From Strongylocentrotus purpuratus (Eukaryota; Echinodermata; Echinoidea; Camarodonta; Strongylocentrotidae): DNA of 64,000 nt. The stretch's first letter is position 1, and each line of letters opens with the position of its first letter. This document shows, piece after piece, positions 11,590-23,349 of this stretch. The translations under genes and the position numbers were made by a program. The notes beneath the pieces were generated by a model. The model ran no database searches. It saw nothing but the letters and a program-made list of their open reading frames with translations, and was not told where the DNA came from. The DNA lies in the NCBI RefSeq assembly GCF_000002235.5, contig NW_022145609.1, forward strand, positions 26,425,493 to 26,489,492, read 5' to 3'.

Positions 11590-12320
11590 AGAGAATATGG
11601 AAAGAAATAGAATGAGAAAGAGAGATAGGAGAGAGTCTGAAGGAAAATTGTGGGAGAGGGAAAGAGACAGAAAGTAAGAAGAGGATGTATCATTATTAGA
11701 AGGGGTGTGAGACATGCATACCTTTAACCTAAGAAAAGAGCGGTAAGGAGAAAAGAATAAGGAGATCATAATAGGTTGACAGAGGAAAAGAAAGGATATT
11801 CTAAAAGAGTGAAGACAAAAATAAATTGAAATTTAGACAAATTTTAAACAAAGATAAGAAGGTTAGGTTTTTATTCTTTTCTACTTCTTATAAGATCTTT
11901 TGATCCTAAGATGTCACGAAGAGGACAAACTCTTCCTCTTAAAGATGCAGATCCAGTTTCATATAGATTGGCGATCGCCTACCAATGACTAAAACCATAT
12001 TTCTCTGTCAAAAAATAATTTATCACACTATACACGTGAATCGCATTCGCCAGCTCTGGTTTTGACAATGGTTTTGTTGATAATTAAAAATAGCCCATGT
12101 AAATAAATATGTCCTCAGTCAAAGTCACATTCTACTACCGGTTATTTGTTTCACACACTTGCGGTAGAAGTAGAATTTCATCCTGTACTTTATAAAGTAT
12201 TTATAGAATCCAACGCTTCCTACATTTCGCACTATATTTACATCATGCACTTCCTATACCTCAATCAATTCTAACCTTGACAAATGTTTGCAGTTTCTAT
12301 TGCTTATTATCATTTCTGTC
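11590..12320. other. AT-rich non-coding stretch
   Basis: A purine-rich decay zone of the minisatellite continues to about 11800; after that no gene or element was seen. Confidence 0.45.
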
Positions 12321-12326
12321 ACAAAA

Positions 12327-12652
12327 GGCCTGTCTTCATCAGCTCAAGTTTGCCAAATAATCCGCTATTTTCAGACCCGCGATATAATCCTGAAGCCCAA
12401 AATTGCGTCTTCACCAGACCGATACGCTCATCACAAACTAGCTCGGACGGACGGAGGCAAATTAGCCCGCTATTTCCCAAATAGCGTGATATTTTGGAGA
12501 CAAGACCAAGATTTCTCTTCATATTTTCTCAACCAAATATCCCACTAATTGCAACTGCGGCCTGATGAAAACGCATATTAACAGGTTAATCTGCGATCGA
12601 GTTAGTTGAAATAGCAGGTTATTTGGCAAATTCGAGCTGATGAAAACAGGCC
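12327..12652. mobile_element. MITE, GGCCTGTCTTCATC family, copy 2
   Basis: Begins GGCCTGTCTTCATCAGCTC and ends with the inverted GAGCTGATGAAAACAGGCC. The interior shares the CTATTT / TTTGGCAAAT motifs of the family. 326 bp, so shorter than its relatives; the expected TA flank is not kept. Confidence 0.72.
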
Positions 12653-12829
12653 TTAATTCTGTGCCATTGAAGTGGGTGGATGGTGTGTAAAGGAAATAGC
12701 AACAGGATACACATTATGATAAACAGTACAAAGGAACATGTTGATCTAGTCATGTTCAAGATTGATTTTACACATCAGATCAGAATTCCTGGTGCTAAAT
12801 GATTCATGACATCAATGGAGAAAACTTAG

Positions 12830-13010
12830 GGTGCGTTACTGCGTTCGAGTGCTCTTGGAAGCGAAGTGTCGAGGTACAGTATGGTTCGCCTTGGCCCATT
12901 TCTGGAGCGGTATGGTACTGTGCGGTTTGCTTTATGAGCTTCCAAATGCCTCCTCTGGCGCTGTACCGTACGGTACGCTTGAACGGGTCTTGGTGTTTTT
13001 AAAGTCATTA
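12830..13010. other. CpG-rich palindromic segment
   Basis: A compact CG-rich stretch with the palindrome TACCGTACGGTA (about 12965-12976) and related GGTACAGTATGG / GGTATGGTACTG words. Possibly a mobile-element remnant; ends could not be defined. Confidence 0.25.
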
Positions 13011-13049
13011 AGTGGGCTGGCTAAGTATATACAGTATGTACTATAATAA

Positions 13050-14150
13050 GAAATGCTACACATTATACAAATCCTTTTCCAATCTGTGACATATATTTAG
13101 CCAAACTCAGAAAATTTTGATTAAAACTAAGAAAGTTTTGAACTTTTGAAGTTACGATCAATCAAACACAAAGTGGCAACACTGTGACGTATCTTGAGAG
13201 CTCCTCTTCAATTTGCCGTGTACGTAAAATTTAACTTTCTTTGTTATCAATGAAGACATAGGGATTGTTTTAAAAACAAATTTGAAATAATTATATTTAG
13301 GGTCCAGTATGATTGAAAATTTTCGGATTTTTGTACAAGTTGACAGACATTAGCCCAACTTAAACACAAACTTTCATACTAACCTTAATTCAACTTCTGA
13401 AAAGTCTAACTGAATAGAAACTTAACTGAATTTAACCCGAGTGTCTAACTTTAACTCTAATAAATTAAACTTGTCCATCTTTAGCACAATTTGAACCTCT
13501 TTGACATCAATGATGATCTATCATAAATGCAATGAATCTTTACAGTCTGGCAAGCCTTCAAAGTGTTATTAAAAAAGGAGGACCTTTTTTAGTAAAGATC
13601 ACACCTCCCGAAACCGAGAATGTCATTTGCAACTAAGAAAAAGAAAAATGAATTATAGATGACATTCAGAGAAGCAATTCCCTCTTGGTTGATAACCGCT
13701 GAAAGTGCTATCCACAAGACATCCCACGGCCCCCCTGAACCCGCAACATTTCCTCTGATCTTGCTTTAGTCGCACATACACCAAATGACAATCTCCACTA
13801 CTTCCTCTCACTGTCAGTATCACTTTAGGATTACCAGCAAACGGTGATCTCTCCATTCAAAGCTAGCTAGCTGCTATCTACTAAAGTATCCCTTTCATAT
13901 ATTGGAAGCTGGACTTATAATTCTTAATATTGTTATTCAAATCTTCTGAATTAGGAAATCTTAACCTTATATATTTTCAGTAGTGCCCCAAGGGAGAAGA
14001 TACTTCAGAGAAAAACAGAAAATTTGTGATATTTTTGTACGTGACAAACGGGAGAGCTATCCATCACTACGTCACAATCCATTGCCAAACTTGCTAATTT
14101 GAGATTCGCATAGCTGCACTGATCTCATATATTCAAACATAAATAACTTT
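13050..14150. other. non-coding stretch with a segment repeated at 15.4 kb
   Basis: The part 13750-13860 shares ordered blocks (GATCTTGCT, CACAT..ACACCAAATG, CAATCTCC, ACCAGCAAAC, GATCTCTCCATTC) with 15430-15600, though the block order differs. No coding evidence. Confidence 0.35.
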
Positions 14151-14159
14151 CTTAATATA

Positions 14160-15257
14160 GGTTTTCCCGCCCAACTTCGTAAACTTAGCATCCGAATTAA
14201 CGTTACGTTCGTTCAAATTCGTGCGAAATTGAATGACTATGTAGATCAACATTCAAAAAGCTAATTGCGTCATTCAATTTGATTTAATTTCATACTCTTG
14301 TCACGGAAACGTGCAAAACGAGCATTCAATTTAGAAAAGCGTGCAAAGTGCATTCAAATTCGCGCCGAACAGACGGTGGTATGTATTCAAGCATTGAATT
14401 TCGTGATTAGGCATCCATATGTGACATTTGTGCATTGCTCTCACTTGATGTTAATTTGTCACTTAATATACTTCAATCTGTTTGAATAATTTAATGCTAT
14501 AAGTTTACTTTTAGGAATGACCTGCGTATTTGTTAGCAGATATCTGTCATTACACCAGAGAAGGTGCACAATTTGTGACTACTCTTCTAAGCACAAGCTA
14601 TATATACACAGATCCTGGACAGCGGTAGAGTTGAACTTTAGACATGGACATGATGGAAACAAAATAAAATGTTGAATAAAGAAAAAGACGTAAAATGAAA
14701 AGAATGAAAGATCACCTACTCAATCAAGATTAATCAACACAAACCATTATAAAAATAACATGTATAAAGAAATGTTTCAACAAAAATAAAGATCAAAAGA
14801 ATGAGAAAACATTAAATGCAATATAAATATATCGGACAAATAAGAAGATTGTAGTATAATGTGAAATCATTTCAGAAAAGATCATAGAAGAAAAAAAATG
14901 AACATGAAAAAGTGAATATCCAAATATAAATTGAGCCTCATACAATGATTATGAGGTCTAGTTTTAATTTGAATGACCCGATTGCGAAAGAGGTTGCCCA
15001 TAGACGAAAATGAAACCGCAATTCGCCAAAGAATTCTCCTTCCACTCAAAATTGGCGAAATTAAATGACGCTTACGCATTTCCAAATTGACTGAACCAAG
15101 CTTTAATTTGAATGTGCATGTTTAGAAAATTTGATGACTCGAAACGCCAAAAGTTTTAAAATGAAACAGGGGAGCAACGAGTGGAGAAAATTCGCTCTTA
15201 CAGGAATGCACGTTAGTGAAATTGATCGCTGCTTTGACGAAATTGGCCGGGAAAACC
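14160..15257. mobile_element. 1.1-kb inverted-repeat element with repetitive subterminal arms
   Basis: The left end GGTTTTCCCGCCCAACTTCG and the right end (reverse complement GGTTTTCCCGGCCAATTTCG) pair over about 50 bases with mismatches. TATA abuts each side, a possible target duplication. The arms contain many copies of CATTCAAATT / AATTTGAATG, and the centre (14650-14900) is plain AT-rich DNA. No transposase frame is visible, so it would be non-autonomous. The superfamily is unclear. Confidence 0.7.
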
Positions 15258-15269
15258 TATATTATCCAA

Positions 15270-16450
15270 TTTATTTCAAACTTTCACCATGCTTTTTCTC
15301 CGATTTTTCTGCTTTCATTCAAATAAACTTGTTACAAGGGTTGAATTGGCCTTTAATAACCTTGCTTAATCCCACATATAATCAATTAAATTACAATCTT
15401 CTTAATTCCTCTCATTACAGTCAAAATAACTTAAGGACTACCGGTACCAGCAAACCAGAGAGATCTCTCCATTCCCAGCTAGTTTAGTTTAGTTAAGTTT
15501 AGGAGCTGTACTCTTCAATTTGAGCTGATTTTCTGTTTTATGAAATTCTGATCTTGCTCAGTCCCACATGTATACATCAAATGGCAATCTCCTCCAATTC
15601 TTCTTACTCTAAGCTAGAACCACTATTGTATACCAGATACAGATTCACTGCATGGCCTTGACAACTATCATCAGAGAGTACAAGAACAGCATACAAATTA
15701 TCTAAAACAGATTCTTTACTTTACAAGATTTCTTCTTTTTATGTATTATATCATATTAATTTCAGTAGTGAATGTCTTTTAAATCGTATACAATGTACAT
15801 GTATTTGCCTATTTTACATTGTACTATTTGAATGTATTTTATTTTTGAATTCAAGATGTGTCAGCTTTTATCTGTGACTTTGAATTTTTAACAATAAACC
15901 TTGTCAATTAAATTCAATTAAATTAAATTCAAAAGATCACTTATTTAATCAAAATCAGAATATATAGAGAACAAGACTTTATAGATAGCAAATATCAAGA
16001 AAAGAAACCAGTTCATGGATGCTTACCGGTACCCATTCCCCCAAGCACCTGCACTATACCTCTTGTCAACCGTTCACTTCAACACGTGTCAGAAGCATAT
16101 ATATCTTTTAAAAGATATTTTATTAAGGTTTCAACAAACAGACCGTCTTTCTATACCTTTCTCAATACCTATCCTATACCTTTAGCCACTGAAAAGAGAT
16201 AAAACTATTATATGGCACGGCTTTTGGACTTCGGATCTGTAAACTATTTGAGAAATGATATTGACATTTTATCAGATAAGCTTCATGACAGAGGCCACTG
16301 GGGTACAGAATAGTATGTAAGATCAATAACAAGTGACAACAGCAGGTACATGTACATGTACAGGTAAAAAAAATGGAGCATGGGGTGACACAAGACCGCA
16401 AATCAAACAGTGGTTATAAAAAAAGATGGCATTGTTATAGATGGCTAGAT
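15270..16450. other. AT-rich non-coding stretch
   Basis: Contains the second copy of the repeated segment noted at 13.8 kb, AATTAAATTCAATTAAA-type low complexity near 15905, and no supported gene. Confidence 0.4.
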
Positions 16451-16454
16451 GCTG

Positions 16455-16647
16455 CAGGGAAAAAAATATTTTAAACATTTCGGGGGCTACTTTTAAACTG
16501 AAGCTTGCTTGCATGAAAATAACACTCTTTAATTTGTTTTGCATTGAACTCCATGCACATTTTTGGGGGCTCTTTTATGATTTTCGGGGGCTCTTTTGGG
16601 CATTTCGGGGGCTAGTTTGCCCTGAGCCCCAGCATATTTTCCCCCTG
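16455..16647 (+). mobile_element. hAT-type MITE, CAGGGAAA family, copy 2
   Basis: CAGGGAAAAAAATAT at the left end and the inverted ATATTTTCCCCCTG at the right. The perfect 8-bp duplication AGATGCTG lies immediately outside both ends, which defines the boundaries. An 8-bp duplication is the hAT signature. The reading frame across it is a chance frame shared by the family copies. Confidence 0.85.
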
Positions 16648-16869
16648 AGATGCTGTCATAATCATTCCAGGAAGTATATACATTTAGGTTTGGGCTCTGT
16701 TTCACCTTTCCAAGAGGAAAATAAGCTCATTTTCATTTGAACTATTTCAAAACAATGTCTCTCTATCACTCATTATCCCACGATCACATTTCCAGACAAT
16801 TTCCCACAGGATATTTTGATATGTCTCCTGTACCAAAACAACCCACTTTTCCTCAATAAAACTCTGTCA

Positions 16870-17080
16870 CAACGTGACACATCACAGGAAGGGAGATGGG
16901 TCGCTATAATGCACACGCCGCCGCGGTTTCCATGAACCTGCATTGCCGGCGCGATTGTACTTCCGACGGATGTTCCGACCCCGATTCATCGACGGCGCAT
17001 TAACCAGCAAAGAGTTGATTATTCTTGTTATTGGTAGTAAACAGAGTAGGCAGGCATAAACAATTAATCATACCTGAGAA
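16870..17080. other. CpG-rich low-repeat island
   Basis: Sharp local rise in GC and CpG (about 16910-17000), then AT-rich sequence with ATTAATC and TAATCA words. No open exon with splice sites. Regulatory DNA or an untranslated exon are both possible. Confidence 0.3.
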
Positions 17081-17129
17081 TAGCTGCAGCAACCACCTAC
17101 TCTTTCCTTTCTGATCCTACAAATTAATG

Positions 17130-17455
17130 AGGTTCACACGAAAGTCCATTAATAGTTTAGGTCGTAGTTTTAAAACTTTAAGTTTAACTAGAAAATTAAA
17201 ACCACAACTAACGCGATAACTACTAGAAGCAAGGAGTCCTCACTAGAAGTTATGTGCTGTGCAGATGCAATTATTTTTGAGGTTATGTCAGCTGGTAGTT
17301 AAAATGAATGCTTTCCCTGGATGGAACTTAACTTTGAAGAATCATTGTTACATTCCTATGTGAACCCTCATCGTTGTTAGTGGATTGCAGTTTATAACTT
17401 CAAGGTTTTACTGTAAACTTTAAGTTTAAAACTATGATGGTGCCGTGTGAACACA
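17130..17455. mobile_element. MITE with TTCACACG inverted ends
   Basis: The left arm (GGTTCACACG ... TAGTTTTAAAACTTTAAGTTTA) pairs with the right arm (reverse complement GTTCACACGGC ... TAGTTTTAAACTTAAAGTTTA). The arms extend about 55 bases with a small offset. About 325 bp and non-coding. The exact terminus and duplication were not resolved. Confidence 0.65.
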
Positions 17456-17459
17456 GCTA

Positions 17460-20400
17460 TTGTTGTCAATGAAATATTTTATAGGGTAAAAAAGAAGTAA
17501 TTTCACCAGAGCAATAATCACTCATCTTTTTTACACTCCTAAATTAGAGTGGATTTTTTTTTTCACTCACAGAAATTGCTTCAAAACCAAGATTCAATAC
17601 TGGAAATATATTTTCAGAAATTTGGTAAGTAGGTCTCAATATGTCATTTACATCACCAAATCTAAAAAACTTCAAGAGGTCAAAATGTTTGGTCTTGTAT
17701 GTTGGACAGAATCGGATGGAAGGGGAAAGAGGCTCATTCCATAATAACATGCTGACCGGCCGTCAACATCCCTTACACGTTTCCTGTATTATCTTTATAA
17801 CAATTGAAACAAGCATCCGCTCTTTAAAATCAAAAGTAGTGTCATTGGCAATGTCAACATTTAATTTTAACCTTTGTATTTCTGAAAAAACAATTCAATG
17901 TTCGAAATCCGTGCAAGATATTGTGTGAAAAAGGTCTCTGCAAACAACGGAGTCGCATCTGCACAAATTTGTCCAAATATGGAATACACATTCATGTAAA
18001 GGAAAATCAAGTTTCATTCACAGACACCCAGTTTTTGGACGGTTCATATCATATTTCATGACTTTTTCAGACAAGCATTTGAAACTACTAATGAGTTAAT
18101 GTGGAAAATTGGGCTCATAAAACCTGAAAACAGTGATGCAAGGTTTTATGAATATGGGCCCAGTGTTGATTGGGAAAGGGGAGGGGTTAGGACAGGGTCT
18201 ACATGTATTTTGACCTCTTACAAGGAGGCAATTAATTAACTTAGAACAAGGTAATAATAAATTAGCCAAGGTATCTGGAAAAGTCCTGTCTAATTAATTA
18301 TAATCATACGATTATCATTGTGAATCATGATTATAATTCCTGCAGTGGATGATTACCACAAAAAAAAATGTCAATGCTGTTTGGAGGGGGTGAATCCAAT
18401 ATCCTTGCCATTTTATGTTCATCAAGATCAGTGTGTCCTAAAAATATAAGTCAAAAGTATATAGATTCATGGGCAAAATGTTAAAACAGATCATTTGGTG
18501 AGAGCCAATAGGGTTTTACCTCATTATTTCATAAAGACCTTATGTGATTCTTGCTATTAACAGACAATTTCTGTTAAATTTGTGAACTTTGATCAATATT
18601 CAATATACTGCAGTATGCCAAGATACAATCGCTTATCATAAATAAATAATTTGTTTCTAGATAGAATGCTTGTCAAACTAATAACCTTGCCATTGGCGAT
18701 CATTTCATGCCTGGGTTCATCTACCAAAATCAGTTTGTCGTATAAGGATGTGCAAAAGTGTAAAAAGGAAAAAGCCATTGAACCAGAAAGGACATCCATG
18801 CATAAATACATACTTTACTTATAACAATAGTTAGCATCGACTCTCTACACATGCTCTTTTTTTTTTTTTTTTTTTTTTTTTGTAGGTAGAGTGGGAGTGA
18901 ATCAAATGACCTTGCCATTGGAAATCAATTTTCATTGCTTAGGTTCACCTATAGGGTCAATCTTTCAGTCAGTCAGTCAGGGATACCTTTAATAAAAGAA
19001 GTGTAAAAAGGCTAAGCCTGATAGCACAAATTATTGCAAAAATTGAGAAGGGTATTTTAATCATACTTTCTGTTTACATGTTACCTGCTTTCTAAACATA
19101 TGTATCTATAACAAATCATTATAATTATAGTGCAAGAGTTTATCACAATTTTTTTTTAGTGTATCAAGAAGAGCTTGCAGACTATTACACACGCATATTT
19201 GAAATGCTGATTCTGGCTTTACAAAACATTCTAAACAAATGCAAACCTAGGCTACTCTAAACTGCAGAAGAAGAAACAAAGTTGTTTCTTTGAATTTGAA
19301 TAAGCTAATATGGAAATATGAACAGACTTCACATATAATACGGAGCTATATCTACTGCCATATGGCAACAATTCAAAGAAAATGAATCATGAGAAAATAA
19401 ATGTGTCATATCATGACCTTGCCTTCCACAAAGTATTCAAAAGAAAGTAATGACCTGGCAAATATGTTGTCATGGTAAAGTAACTATTATTATTCTGGTC
19501 ATTCATAATTAAAATCCAGGTTCATATACATTGTAGCTCTCCTTCTTTTATAATCATGCTCCCTCACTCACGAAACTGAAAGGGATTTTCTGCAATTAAG
19601 ATCAATCATATTTGGGCTGGTAGTCAAAAATCACTGAGCTCCCTTCTACATGTATATGTTTGATGAGGTACACATTTTTTACCCGATTCTTTATTTCTAT
19701 TATTGAAGTTTGGGATGGGGACAGCAGTAATAAAATCAAGTTAAGTTGACAAATCACTTCAAATAGACCTAATAGTCAAACATTAATTTGGTTCTTTGAT
19801 AAGTGTTGCTATGGAATGTTTTACAAGTTGCTGGGACAACAAGAAAGCATTCACTTTGATAGTGTAGAAATATACATGGCTTGTTCCACACATGGGTGTG
19901 CTATTGAAGATATTATGCCACAACCAAATGTTAACACTTTGGATCAATGGATTTCAGCGATACACTGTCAACATATGTACATGTATGACTTCATGTCTTT
20001 TTCCCTACATTATAATCTCTTGCTCCCCCCCCCCCCCCCCATTAAAGGTTGGGCAAGCAAATCATGCATGAATCCCATACATTGAACAATTGATCATGGT
20101 AAAATTCATGTTTAATTCACCACACGGTCTTATTCAAGGAAAAACAATCATTGTTCAAAGTCATGAATATATATGAAAATAGCAAAAAGGTTGACTTAAG
20201 CTGCATTTGTACGGCAAGCAAACAAACTGTTGATTTTTTTCTTCTCACATCCGGTGTTTTTTTGAAAGCTGCTAAGCAACTACCAGCAAATACGCCCCAA
20301 AAAATCTTTAAAATCTAAAAATCCACCTTTGAGTGTGGCTATTTTATTTGCTGGCAGAAATTTCACTGATTTCTGCGGTGTAAATGCCCATTCTCGAAAC

Positions 20401-20630
20401 ATCGGTCACGTGACTCTCCTTGCCTCCATGCAATCGCGTGAAGAACAGCGACAAGTCGCGCATATCGGACATTTACTTTAGTCCTTTTAACTCACTACCC
20501 ACTCCATCATGTAAAAAAATAAAATATTATCTGTTGAAAGCAAAAATGTCAATAAAAGAATATACAATATACATGTACAGCTTTCCTGCTGCTCAGCATA
20601 TATAATACAATCAAGATTTTTTTTAAATTT
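17460..20630. other. AT-rich non-coding stretch
   Basis: No gene or defined element. A 54-base open interval between a good acceptor (CACTCACAG) and donor (GTAAGT) at 17571-17624 is the only exon-like spot and is too short to weigh. Poly-T runs occur at 18859-18881 and a C run at 20026-20040. Confidence 0.4.
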
Positions 20631-20637
20631 GGTAAAC

Positions 20638-20803
20638 TGGGGGGGGGGGGGGGCGTTTCTTCAACATTTGTCTGTCAAACAACTGTCAGCACCAGAAATT
20701 TGACCAATCAGAGGCCTGGAAATAGGCGGTGACAATAAACTTGTCAGTAAAAATGATACTAGTCGGTGAATACCACCAACTAATTCTTTTATGAAATGCC
20801 CCC
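20638..20803. mobile_element. short MITE with G-run / GCGTTTCTTCAAC ends
   Basis: The left end is a G run then GCGTTTCTTCAAC; the right end (reverse complement) is GGGGGGCATTTCATAAAAG. Internal TTGTCAGT and TTTGACCAATCAG words recall the element at 59139-59289. About 166 bp. Confidence 0.5.
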
Positions 20804-20847
20804 CTGATCACATGGTTTTATATATGATTTGTAAATAAAAGACTTAC

Positions 20848-20989
20848 TTCAAATTTTGTTTGCTGATTGACCCCGTAGTCATTATCAAAGGCAATCTGCT
20901 TCCCCCTCCATGACTCCAGCCCGGTCCAGGGGGAGAGAGAAAACACAAGGTGTCAGCGAAAGGAAATCCTTCAATCTTGAGATCTGTAC
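20848..20989 (-). CDS. putative exon of an unrecognised minus-strand gene
   Basis: On the minus strand GATGTCAG| acceptor and TTTGAA|GTAAGT donor enclose 142 bases. With two leading bases, one frame is open throughout and reads TDLKIEGFPFADTL, CFLSPPGPGWSHG, GGSRLPLIMTTGS, ISKQNL, leaving two bases. That outgoing phase fits the incoming phase of the exon candidate at 10083-10185. A strong pyrimidine tract inside (about 20928-20946) means a shorter exon starting downstream of it is possible; that version can be read in another frame as WRGKQIAFDNDYG, VNQQTKFE. Neither reading is recognised. Confidence 0.38.
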
Positions 20990-21164
20990 CTGACATCAAA
21001 AGAATACAAACAGTGGGGATAAGAATGCGGATGCTGTACACGGATGTGACATTTACAAATTAAACGCCCGATACCAGACGATTGTAAACTGATTTGAAAA
21101 TTGGTGTGAAGTATATCCTTTAAATAATTATGAAATGAGTAATATAAATCCAGCTTCCGGAATT

Positions 21165-21167
21165 AGA

Positions 21168-21219
<52 letters not shown>

Positions 21220-21724
21220 GAAGAGAGAGAGAGAGAGAGAGGGCATGTGATGGGAACTGTGTCAACTATATGGGTCAGGGGTCAGAGGAAACTAGAAATG
21301 GATAGAATAGATATTGATAGAGACAGAAAGAAAGAGCAAATGGAAAGGGGAAGTGAGGAATTGGCGGGAAAGAGGGAGAGCCAGAGAGAAACAGAGTGAT
21401 AAAAGTTTGAGGGGAAAACAATTATAACGAGCAATACAAGTGTTCAGAAAAGGAAAAAATGTTGATCGACCAGTGAGAAGAAAAAAGGAGAGAAAATATC
21501 ATTATTTAAGTAGGAATATGAAAGAAAACACTGATAGCTTGAAAAGTGAGCCATAAAAGCGAAGACTATACAAAACAATTTGGTAGAGCCAGGATCTTTG
21601 TTTCTCAAAATGATTAATATAATTATTAAATTTGGAAGCAGAAAGAATACAGGTACAAGTATGAAAGGTGGAAGAAAGAGGCATAGAGTAAATTGTAAAA
21701 GTCATAAAAAGAGAGTGACAGAGG

Positions 21725-21762
<38 letters not shown>

Positions 21763-21900
21763 CAGCAAGTTATAACAACAAATAAATTACATGAGAACAG
21801 CTCAATTGGAAGAAAGTGAGATCATTCCAGAATACGCTATAATAGAGAACAGAGGGGGGGGGGGGGGGGGGGAGAGAGAACAAGAGAGGGAAAGTTTGGG
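21165..21900. repeat. GA-rich low-complexity DNA
   Basis: (GA)n-type runs at 21168-21240 and 21725-21761, purine-rich DNA between them and a G run at 21855-21872. Open frames here are compositional. Confidence 0.8.
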
Positions 21901-22245
21901 ACACAAAGGGAAAAAAAGAACAGGAAATATAAACAAGAGAAATGCTAAGTCATGACGACCAGTTTCCGCCATCCTCTGATCGTTCAATTATACTAAGTGG
22001 TGCTGGATGTTTCCTGTGGACCAGGAAGTCGGAGAGGGCAGGAAGAGAGAGGCAAGCAGGTTGCTAACATTCTGCCCCAAAATACTCACTCCCAGAAAAA
22101 CACTCAACAAAACAAAAGCAATCCAACGGGAGGAGTAGAAGAAAAAAATGGAGAAGAGGGGAAAGAAAGGAGGGCAACATGACTTCCAAGTCGTTACAAA
22201 TATCCCTTCGAGCGATGAAAACTTGCAAATCATTCACTTGTTTAA

Positions 22246-22611
22246 AGGTAAAGACCAGTATTGGTAACGCCCCAATTTCAAAAAATGAAATGGAAGCTCT
22301 CATTACCAATCATGTGAAAGAATATGTTTTGACTAATAAATGATGATAAAAAATTTGCCGGGAAACCGCCTACTAATTCATATATTTGGTAAATTTGTTT
22401 CTCTCATGGTCTGTGAGAGATATAGGGTAGTCCCATATACATCTTTCTGTGTATAGTGCTTGTAACTTTACGAAGAATGGGCCAAATTTCTTATCATTTT
22501 GATGATTCCAGAACCTTGCAGATGCTAGATGCTAGATGATCAACCTTTTCTGATCGATTCCACAACGTTTCTTTCACAATGCAATCGCATGACCATAACT
22601 GGTCTTTGTCT
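22246..22611. mobile_element. TTAA-flanked MITE
   Basis: Ends AGGTAAAGACCAGTATTGG and (inverted) AGACAAAGACCAGTTATGG, directly bounded by TTAA on both sides. The interior (about 22430-22590) matches, inverted, part of the element at 55885-56269. 366 bp, non-coding. A TTAA target duplication is the preference of piggyBac-type transposases. Confidence 0.75.
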
Positions 22612-22807
22612 TTAAAGCGAAAAGAGGAGGCAATGAATGACGATTCTGGCATATGGGTCATTCCGCGGGGTTGGGGCAAAAAATATGATGATGTCTGTGT
22701 AACGCTGGTATGAGATGAATGAGTATGAAATGAATATATTTTGTAGTGCCCAGCCAGAATCATTTCTTTTTTAGTTGGTCTCTTCAAAATCCTTGCTTAA
22801 TAGTTAA

Positions 22808-23342
22808 AGAGCAAGTCCACTCCAAAAATAACTAACTTTCAATAGAAGCAGAAAAATCAGACAAACCAATCAAAAAAGTTAGAGCTAAATCGGATAACTA
22901 ATGAAAAAGGTATGAATTTTTAATGGCATGAAAAACTTTGAAAATAACAAGACAAATTGGCAACTCAAGATTATGAATGTTCAGAAAATAGTATCAATTC
23001 TTCAAATTTTATAAAAGATGTTGTGAAATGTCATGCACGCAATATGATACAAATCATATAACCTGAGCAAAGGCATGGGAAATCAAGATTTGGGGGTTAA
23101 AAAGGGAAATAAATGGGATAAAATATATAAAGCAATTGATAAATAGTTAAGCAATGACCTCGCAAACTGATAACCAAATTGGCAATTTGTGTAGTAATTT
23201 CCATTGTTCCATACTTTAATAAAAAATTCATAACTTCCTTATTAGTTATAAGATTTTACTAAAATCTTTTTTGCTCTGTTTTACTTGTTTTTCAGCATCT
23301 TCTAAAAGTAAATTATTTATGGAGTGGACTTGACATTTCTCT
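22808..23342. mobile_element. TTAA-type MITE
   Basis: Left end AGAGCAAGTCCACTCCAAAAA; right end inverted AGAGAAATGTCAAGTCCACTCC. TTAA is kept on the left and altered on the right. About 535 bp with no coding capacity. Confidence 0.68.
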
Positions 23343-23349
23343 TTTTACC

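Noticed and set aside
10488-11769. Six overlapping minus-strand frames rich in Ser, Leu and Pro
   Set aside because: They translate the GA-rich minisatellite; the peptide repeats follow the DNA unit and have no other support.
16441-16740. 99-codon plus-strand frame similar to frames at 8.9 kb and 27.0 kb
   Set aside because: The similarity comes from three copies of a hAT-type MITE, not from a protein family.
17571-17624. 54-base micro-exon between CACTCACAG and GTAAGT
   Set aside because: Two frames are open and it is too short to tell from chance; no partner exons.
22494-22787. 97-codon minus-strand frame
   Set aside because: Runs across the end of a TTAA-flanked MITE whose interior is repeated at 55.9 kb; no splice signals.
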